Part shown: positions 30,673 through 36,838 of the stretch, one piece after another | Numbering within the stretch: the stretch's first letter is position 1 | How the letters are laid out: every line of letters starts with the position of its first letter | Translations under genes and position numbers: made by a program | Notes under the pieces: model-generated | The model's input: only the letters and a program-made list of their open reading frames with translations | Database searches by the model: none | Told to the model about the DNA's origin: nothing | DNA from: Fragilaria crotonensis | Lineage: Eukaryota > Bacillariophyta > Fragilariophyceae > Fragilariales > Fragilariaceae | Direction: 5' to 3' | Length of the DNA: 36,838 bases | Assembly: GCA_022925895.1 (NCBI GenBank) | Contig: JAKSYS010000626.1 | Coordinates: forward strand, 1-36,838

Positions 30673-32703
30673 TTACTTCTTGTCTGCGGCACTATGCTTA
30701 GCTTTCTTCCGCATGCGGTTTCTCAGATTTGCCCTTGAATTTTTCAGATCTTTCTTTTGTGCATGCGCATTGGCTTCCTCTTCCGCGTTCTTGCGTTCCT
30801 CTTCCTCCTTATCTTCCTGGCAGCGAACGCATAAGCGACTCGATCCGGACTTGCTATCCTCGTAACATGGCGTGTCCGGTTTCCGGAGCTTTGGGGGTGC
30901 CTGCTCTGGCGGCGGTGCATCCCACCAAGAGGGAGGCTCGACGTACCGCTTGGCTATGCTACGGCACACCATTTGAACGTAATCCAGGAGAGCGTCTTTC
31001 CCCACGTACTTTTCATAAAACAAAAGCGCATTCTGTCCAATTTCTTTGCACTTTTCGTCGTTAGCTCGACACCACCGAATCTGGTCCTCCAGATCAGATA
31101 GATCCTCTTTAATGGGCACATGGTCGTGGTATGGTTTGAGTAGTGGAAAGTACCACATGCGATCTGCAACCACACGCGAAGTCACTTTCAATATGACTGA
31201 ACCGAGTCGCATCATGAAACCATAACGACAAGCAGCGCAGTGGCCATCAATATAGACCAAATACTTGTATTTCGATTGCTCGTAGATGGGAGTGAAATGC
31301 TGCCGACCAGCTGTAAAGTCAAAATCAATTGATCTCAAAAATGTCATAGGAGACTCGGCAGTCTTTTTATCACGCAAGTTCCATCCAACAATTTGAGCGT
31401 CAAGGAAGGGTTCGTCCCCGCCCTTTTCTGGGTCATCCTTCCATTTATTGCACAAGTAGGCTGCCTTGAGGCGTTGGTTATTTTCAATCGTAGTTCCTCC
31501 ACCGGTGGCTGTGCCTCGAAAAAAGGCAGTTGCGACTCGACCCTCGTCCCAGCCTCGTTCAAACTTCCGTAAGTTTCCTTCCGTGAACAAATCACGGGGT
31601 TTCCCATTGAATACGGCCGTGCCATCAGGTTTCTTCTCATGGATCAGTGTCTGAGGAAAGACGAGGCCGCAGGCAGCTTCCCAATCTTCCGAGGAAGGCC
31701 AGGGTATGTCACTGAATCGATCTGGAGGAGCCGCATAGAACGAGACAATTGGTGCATACGATGAGAACTTGTGCTCGTCTATGAGATCAACATCCTGATC
31801 AGGATCACGGTCGTCCTTGTTAAAAATGAAGCCGTATGGCTCCACCGGGATGCCGCCTTGCTTGACATTGACCTTCAGTTGAGGATAATCACGCTTGTTG
31901 AGAAAGAACTCACAATCTGGAACTTCGCGTTGGTTGCAGACTTCGCCCAACATGTCCCGCAGAGCTGCCATAAAGTGGTCGCCCCAATACTGCATCTTGT
32001 CCTTGTCGGATTCCTTTGTGAGTTCATTACAAATGATGTTGCCATTAGCCCACCACTTAGTTCTATCCGGTTCAATCTGTTCTTCCCGATAAAGTCCAGC
32101 CTTTCGCGTGTAATACGTATCCAACGATCCGTCGCCTTCCAATGCAAGGGCGTCACCCCAAGTGTTGCGATAATCACCATTGACGAAGGGAGCAAAAATA
32201 CGTAATTTGTTGTTGCGTATCATGACGAAGATACCACATTTCATATGGAAGAAGAGATATTTGAGGGTGTTGATTGTTGATGCGGGTGTTGTACACCGAT
32301 GAATCGGCAGTTCTAGGCGGAAAAGAATCTCATCCACAACATCCTGGGTCTCGGGTCGCTCGTAAACATTCTTAGAAGAAGGATCAGGATCCTCGAGGTA
32401 TTCAAGCGGGATCTTCATGGCGTCGCTCGGTTCCTTGCGGGCCTTTAAGATGTTTGGTAATAAGATGTTCTCGATCTGTTCCCAACTTATTAGCGTCGTG
32501 AAGATATGCATCAAGTGCGGGTAGTCGGGATTACTCCCCCCAAAGTTTGTGGCGTACCATTCCATGAACTCTACGCAAGCGTCTTGGGTTTCGAATCGAG
32601 GGACACCATTCGGAAATTTCGTCATTTCATCAAGCCAATTGGCAGAGTCGCCCTTCTCGCCGAAGATCCCGCGCAATTCCGGTGGACCTCCCGATATCGT
32701 CAT
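30673..32703 (-). CDS. CAP10/GT90-like glycosyltransferase
   Basis: The first ATG in frame is at 32703, giving 676 aa; the frame is open upstream to a GTG at 32772, and a CTCAG acceptor-like site just upstream leaves room for an extra 5' exon. The C-terminal half is CAP10-like (Pfam Glyco_transf_90; Rumi/POGLUT, Cap10): FFRGTATGGG at about 394-403, KYLVYIDGHCAACR at about 481-493, then LGSVILKVTS, FPLLKPYHDHVPIKEDLSDLED and a helix with ANDEKCKEIG. In this family such segments bind UDP-sugar. The N-terminal 300 residues are an additional region with NGNIICNE, WWGDHF-like (YWGDHF) and EFFLNKRDYPQLK. No signal peptide or membrane anchor is evident with this start. The C-terminus is a charged Lys/Glu-rich tail. 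Sugar and acceptor are unknown. Confidence 0.85.
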   Translation of the reverse strand: MTISGGPPELRGIFGEKGDSANWLDEMTKFPNGVPRFETQDACVEFMEWYATNFGGSNPDYPHLMHIFTTLISWEQIENILLPNILKARKEPSDAMKIPLEYLEDPDPSSKNVYERPETQDVVDEILFRLELPIHRCTTPASTINTLKYLFFHMKCGIFVMIRNNKLRIFAPFVNGDYRNTWGDALALEGDGSLDTYYTRKAGLYREEQIEPDRTKWWANGNIICNELTKESDKDKMQYWGDHFMAALRDMLGEVCNQREVPDCEFFLNKRDYPQLKVNVKQGGIPVEPYGFIFNKDDRDPDQDVDLIDEHKFSSYAPIVSFYAAPPDRFSDIPWPSSEDWEAACGLVFPQTLIHEKKPDGTAVFNGKPRDLFTEGNLRKFERGWDEGRVATAFFRGTATGGGTTIENNQRLKAAYLCNKWKDDPEKGGDEPFLDAQIVGWNLRDKKTAESPMTFLRSIDFDFTAGRQHFTPIYEQSKYKYLVYIDGHCAACRYGFMMRLGSVILKVTSRVVADRMWYFPLLKPYHDHVPIKEDLSDLEDQIRWCRANDEKCKEIGQNALLFYEKYVGKDALLDYVQMVCRSIAKRYVEPPSWWDAPPPEQAPPKLRKPDTPCYEDSKSGSSRLCVRCQEDKEEEERKNAEEEANAHAQKKDLKNSRANLRNRMRKKAKHSAADKK

Positions 32704-32805
32704 GTTGCTACAGGAAGTTGAAACAGACTGAGTAGAGGCAACTGTCAGCACATGTATTGTAAGATACAGCACCTGAACTAGATTATCCTTGCCTCTCTCT
32801 CGATG

Positions 32806-32833
32806 TCAAGAGTTAAGAGTCAAGACTCAAGAC
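32806..32833. repeat. Heptamer tandem repeat (TCAAGAG)n
   Basis: Four copies, TCAAGAG, TTAAGAG, TCAAGAC and TCAAGAC, about 100 bp upstream of the glycosyltransferase ATG. Confidence 0.8.
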
Positions 32834-33179
32834 GTGACTGTATGTATGGAGGATCGGATTTATGCGAAGGTACGCATGCACGGTCTAAACCACTGCATGC
32901 ATACGGCGGATGAGGCGACCTCGCGCTCCTAGATGTACAAGACACAGCATCCACCAAAGTATATACTATATACTGCATGTACGGTACTGCTACTTTACCT
33001 GGTGATCCAAGAGTGGAATAAGTACGGAATACAATACCATGTGTCGCATGATACCGTATGCCGTACTCCAAGTATGTCTCATATGTCATATGCATGCCAC
33101 CAGTACTGTCCAGAGAATAGAGCACTGTATGTTTGCGATGTTCTCCAGAACGATTATAGCGTGTCATCCAAACTTGACC

Positions 33180-33956
33180 ATGATCGAGCGTTTGAAGCTG
33201 ACGATGAGATTCACGTTCCTCCTGTTATTTTTGTGTACTTCATTTACCACATCATTCGTATTAACGCCCGCTCGACGCGAACCCAGGAGTGTGGTCTCGC
33301 TGCGGAAGAGCAAGGTCATTCTGCGAAACGATGGAGTTCGTGGGGATTCTGGCCTTGAACCTATCCAGATGACACGGCAACGAGGAAAGTTCTTGCTAAG
33401 TTCCAAGGTGACAATCGAGACAACGGATGCGGGTTCTCTTCAGATATCTATCCCTCGTATTGGAATTCACGGCTCAAATCTATTTGAACTGGGCTTTACT
33501 GCATCATGGTTCGGTATCATCGGCTATGCAACCTTGAATATGATAAGGGCTAGGGCAGGTCCAGTTGGGAGTCTTTTTCTCATTCCATTTTGGCTGGCTG
33601 GGGCTCAAATGGCTAACAAGAGCGTGATCGATCCAGCGACAGCGCTTCGACTCACCATTGGAGTTTACGCTTGGTCTTTGGAAAAGACAGTCCTCGGAGC
33701 GAACACGCAAACTACTGAAGGGCCAACGTGGCAACTGGAAGAAGCAGAGGTGAACGCAGACATGGTAGTGAATGGCAAGCCATTGACATGTATTCAATTG
33801 AAAGCCGGATCAAAGACCTATAATTTTGGCCACGCGCTTTCAACCAAGGAGAAGGAGTGGATCGTTCTGGAAATCAACGAATGGCTTCATGTCAATGACG
33901 AAGAGATTAGTAAGGCGGCTGGCGTCATAGGAGAAGGAGCGGCAAGTGAAACATGA
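33180..33956 (+). CDS. Probable plastid-targeted membrane protein of unknown function
   Basis: 258 aa from ATG at 33180 (MIERLKLTMRF); ATG 33204 is an equally good start. The frame runs further upstream but without features. The start is a signal peptide (FTFLLLFLCTSFTTS) with an apparent cleavage TTS|FVLTPARREP, an ASAFAP-like motif with Phe at +1 and a basic, Ser-rich transit region. This predicts import into a complex plastid. After it come beta-rich segments (VTIETTDAGSLQISIPRIG), a hydrophobic pair around residues 110-145 (FTASWFGIIGYATLNM and VGSLFLIPFWLAGAQM), and a soluble C-terminus rich in Glu. I do not recognise the family. The gene diverges from the glycosyltransferase and its stop lies only 18 bp from the dymeclin stop on the other strand. 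Confidence 0.82.
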   Translation: MIERLKLTMRFTFLLLFLCTSFTTSFVLTPARREPRSVVSLRKSKVILRNDGVRGDSGLEPIQMTRQRGKFLLSSKVTIETTDAGSLQISIPRIGIHGSNLFELGFTASWFGIIGYATLNMIRARAGPVGSLFLIPFWLAGAQMANKSVIDPATALRLTIGVYAWSLEKTVLGANTQTTEGPTWQLEEAEVNADMVVNGKPLTCIQLKAGSKTYNFGHALSTKEKEWIVLEINEWLHVNDEEISKAAGVIGEGAASET

Positions 33957-33974
33957 TCGGCTGGCTACAACTTC

Positions 33975-36653
33975 TTAAACCACATCGGATACATCATTGG
34001 CGAACCCTTGCATTAAGCGTTGGTCTTCCCCTCCAACAGGGTCACTGTTGGCTTCTTCCTCCTCGTCAAGAAGGGGAAATACTTGAATACGGCTAGTATC
34101 CCACTCGATCGTACTTGATGTTACAACGCACACAACGACTTCCCAAATATAGGGAACAAAAAATACTTCCGGGTCTGCCTCCTCCTCATACGTAAATGTA
34201 AAGTCGGCTTCTTGAATTGCTTCGCTTGCTTCCTTCAGCTTATCCATGTTCAGTTTCAAAACCATGAGAGCCTTAGGCGCCGTCCTAGCGTCGCCGTTGT
34301 CGTGAACGAGCTTGCCAGCAAGTTGGACAATTTTGTTGACTCGCCCTAATTCGGTTTTCAGAGAGCCAATCGTGGGCTTGTCGATTAAGGACTTCAACTC
34401 AGCTTGCTGGTAGACGAGTGAATAAATCAACTGCAAGTTCTTGTCAATATTCTTTGGGCTCAAGCAGTGACGTAACAAGCCCAAAAGTGTTCGAGCAACT
34501 TCGCCGTACATGCCTCGAGGAGTCGTCAAATCTTCATCGTGCTCTCCTTCGCCACCGCTCCTCGCCACTCGTAACGAGTAATTTTTCAAACTTGAAATGG
34601 TAACGTTGGCAAGTCGCATGGCGGCATAGTCATGGAGTTCCACAACATTTGGGGAGAGATTCATCAGGACCGCACAACAATTGCTCAGGAGAAATGCGTC
34701 TTGAAGTCGATTGAGATTGAAGGAAATGGATCGCAGAATAGTCAGCATCAGCAGTGATCCCAAATTGATATCCTTCAGATTTCTCTCCCGATACCAAGGT
34801 ACCGAAGTAACAATGACGCGTCGGAAAGCGTCAGGTCCAAACGATGCATCTTGCGAAAAGAGCAACACTATGATGAGATTGAGATATAACTGTGACAAGG
34901 AACGAAATGGACAGTTCCAAAGCGATAAAGAGGAGTTGCCGCTGCTGTTGGATTGACGTGCCGTGGAGCCCGAGTAATAACGAAGCGATGACGAAAAATA
35001 TAGAGTCCGCAGAAGAGGGACCACCAAGGTGTCCAAGTCCGACCTAACTGCCATGGAGGCTGCAAAGGTGGGCGATGACTGGTACATGGTGTACAACAGA
35101 AGCGCCCCGACCTCAGTATGTGCAATGGAGCCGAAGGACTCAAAAAGAGACTCGAAGTTGGTGGTCATGACCTGGTTCGAATGCAGCAGCGGATTAATAG
35201 CTTGTCTGTCTTCGAAGTCGCTGTTGGTAGCAGATACTATGTCAGTCGTTTCATCCCATCGATTGTCGTTCAGTTCTGCGAGCTCAGCCCGGAAGGGGTT
35301 GTTGCTAGCCCGGCAGTTATGGACCAAAATGAGCAACAGCGATGTTGACAAATCTGCGATCGGAGACTTGGAGAGCCACAGCACATCATTCGTTCGCCGA
35401 TTCTGAGTTGCTAGCTTGATGTGCTGTTTCTTTAACTGATCGTACTCGGGCCCGCCCCTAACTCGGAGCAACCTCAAAGCCAACGACATGAGGCGAAAGG
35501 GGAGAAGAATCAGCGAGGACGAGAACACTAAAACTCCCTTGGTGGCATCCAAGAAGATGTTGGACGACGTGCTTCTCCTTGTTACAGCTGTAGCCGCAGA
35601 GGCGGAACCTTGTTCCGTCCTGAGGTCGTTTTGAGCCTGCGGTTTCTCTGCGATGACAACAACATGTGTCTCGTACATTCCATCTGGTCCCACCTTGTCC
35701 CCCTTGGCAGCAATAACTGACTCCACGAGCTGATAACAATGATGTGCAATCGATTGTGGTGGCGCACTTGGTCTATGAAGTTGCCATTCCAGACACGCCT
35801 TCAGGACCGTTTTGGGCGACCAAGTGACAGAAGTTTCGTTGGTAGTATCCAGACGATGTTTATGTTGTCGCCTTCTACGTGCCTCCTCCATGATGTAGTC
35901 CAAAACATAATGACAGCAGTTTGTGGATGATCCATGCTTGCGTTCCATGCTTGAAATCATGGGCTGGTATAGCTGCGTCGACAAAAGGATAATCAATAGC
36001 TGCAAGCAAATGACTGTAGCATCGTACAGAGCCGGCATCTGCAGCTCTGTCGATGATATTGACGAAAGATAGTTCAACAGACACGTCACTAACTCAGCCC
36101 CCGCCAGACGATCAGCAACAACTCGGTCAGTATCACGACTTCGATATGAAAGGGCATCCCTTAGCAGATCTGGGGAGATGTCATGTATCAATACCCTCAA
36201 TAGATTCAATGAGCCCGCAGTTGCACGTGCTTTTCCCACTACAGCGATCCTATCAGTGAAATCAACAGCCTTGCTTTGTATTTGTAAATCACGAATCATG
36301 CGACTAACATGAAGTGCGAGCGCCGCCAGATTCGACGAGTGGGGGGCATGTTTTGCCATGGAAGTGCAAGCCGCCGAGACAATGTCCCCCGGTTGTCGAG
36401 TCTCCTCAATGTGAACCCAAACATCGTATCCCATGAGTAGCTCCTGCCATCGTGAATCGTGCAAGTGAACGTGTGCTGGACCGGATACTTGAAGCAGAAG
36501 CGAGACGAGCTCGTCAGATTCCACCAATTGAGCAGCACTCTGAAGGCGAAAGGTATCAGTTAGGTATCCTACTATCGGTAGAACATCGCAAATTTCACTG
36601 AAGACCTTACTTACTTCTGGGTCTCCCCACATCTCCATGGTGCAGCCAGTCAA
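33975..36653 (-). CDS. DYM: Dymeclin (Golgi-organisation protein)
   Basis: Intronless 892-aa frame from ATG at 36653 (human dymeclin 669 aa). Dymeclin is a peripheral, helix-repeat protein of Golgi and trafficking membranes; the human gene is mutated in Dyggve-Melchior-Clausen syndrome. Family segments visible are LLIILLSTQLYQP near residue 225, TSLLLILVHNCRASNNPFR near 460, SLFESFGSIAHTEVGALLLYTMYQSSPTF, LNLIIVLLFSQDASF, WYRERNLKDINLGSLLMLTILRSISFN near 640, LHDYAAMRLANVTISSLKNYS, and a C-terminal DFTFTYEEEADPEVFFVPYIWEV, which matches the YVEEEQPEEFFIPYVW-type ending. The human protein starts with a myristoylated Gly; here no Gly-2 is present. Extra length comes from insertions in the middle. 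Confidence 0.95.
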   Translation of the reverse strand: MTGCTMEMWGDPEVSKVFSEICDVLPIVGYLTDTFRLQSAAQLVESDELVSLLLQVSGPAHVHLHDSRWQELLMGYDVWVHIEETRQPGDIVSAACTSMAKHAPHSSNLAALALHVSRMIRDLQIQSKAVDFTDRIAVVGKARATAGSLNLLRVLIHDISPDLLRDALSYRSRDTDRVVADRLAGAELVTCLLNYLSSISSTELQMPALYDATVICLQLLIILLSTQLYQPMISSMERKHGSSTNCCHYVLDYIMEEARRRRQHKHRLDTTNETSVTWSPKTVLKACLEWQLHRPSAPPQSIAHHCYQLVESVIAAKGDKVGPDGMYETHVVVIAEKPQAQNDLRTEQGSASAATAVTRRSTSSNIFLDATKGVLVFSSSLILLPFRLMSLALRLLRVRGGPEYDQLKKQHIKLATQNRRTNDVLWLSKSPIADLSTSLLLILVHNCRASNNPFRAELAELNDNRWDETTDIVSATNSDFEDRQAINPLLHSNQVMTTNFESLFESFGSIAHTEVGALLLYTMYQSSPTFAASMAVRSDLDTLVVPLLRTLYFSSSLRYYSGSTARQSNSSGNSSLSLWNCPFRSLSQLYLNLIIVLLFSQDASFGPDAFRRVIVTSVPWYRERNLKDINLGSLLMLTILRSISFNLNRLQDAFLLSNCCAVLMNLSPNVVELHDYAAMRLANVTISSLKNYSLRVARSGGEGEHDEDLTTPRGMYGEVARTLLGLLRHCLSPKNIDKNLQLIYSLVYQQAELKSLIDKPTIGSLKTELGRVNKIVQLAGKLVHDNGDARTAPKALMVLKLNMDKLKEASEAIQEADFTFTYEEEADPEVFFVPYIWEVVVCVVTSSTIEWDTSRIQVFPLLDEEEEANSDPVGGEDQRLMQGFANDVSDVV

Positions 36654-36838
36654 GAGTCTTGGTTAAGTGAAATAACAGACGCAGCACTATGGTCAATGGT
36701 TATATTATCAAGTTGCCAATGATCTGATCAATCGCACAAAAAGCGGGCACAATCGTGAATCTGCCACCGACTGTCGTCTGGTACCACTTCCACGTACTGT
36801 TACACGAAAGTACTGTACCACAGCTACTTGCAGCTCGC
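36654..36838. other. Upstream flank of dymeclin, GTAC-rich at the edge
   Basis: 185 bp to the window end. The last 60 bp contains several GTAC or GTACC sites (for example near 36780, 36795 and 36811). No gene is seen. Confidence 0.4.

Overview
The window reads as nuclear DNA of a diatom or a close stramenopile. Genes are dense and mostly intron-poor. The introns I can place are short GT-AG introns of about 61-214 bp. At least two products begin with a signal peptide followed by a phenylalanine at the predicted cleavage point (NG|FVP and TS|FVL), the bipartite plastid-targeting pattern of algae with complex red plastids. Several products (tandem OPR-like repeats, a piggyBac relic, a 202-aa orphan family) resemble diatom-expanded families. 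The species cannot be fixed from sequence alone.

Layout. 1-9 kb: an acidic/basic unknown protein with an RVxF motif (+), a three-repeat CXC/tesmin-type DNA-binding protein (-), the ribosome-assembly GTPase NOG2 (-), and a four-exon plastid-type LETM1-domain protein (-). 9-15.2 kb: a gene-poor accessory stretch holding one orphan-family gene (10.6-11.2 kb), a CRE-like/TATA element, a tandem repeat of about 84-90 bp and a broken piggyBac-like transposase (-). 15.2-27.4 kb: a polytopic membrane protein (+), exportin-7 (-), a Maf-type nucleotide pyrophosphatase (-), mitochondrial F1-ATPase beta (-) and delta (+) subunits sharing a 399-bp divergent promoter, and ATG16 (-). 27.4-30.7 kb: a decayed gene made of twelve 37-residue OPR-like repeats, followed by about 0.9 kb with no gene. 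30.7-36.8 kb: a CAP10/GT90-like glycosyltransferase (-), a probable plastid-targeted membrane protein (+) and dymeclin (-).

The intact genes are mostly unrelated housekeeping functions: ribosome assembly, nuclear export, respiration, autophagy and Golgi organisation. The clear functional pairing is the divergent F1 beta/delta pair. I found no defence island, gene cluster, CRISPR array, tRNA or rRNA. Beneath the genes there are two recurring sequence textures: intergenic clusters of the palindrome GTAC, mostly upstream of gene starts, and a set of unrelated short tandem repeats that nearly all have a 7-bp period. Splice sites and starts given below were placed by eye from frame, GT/AG consensus and family alignment from memory. 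No searches were run.
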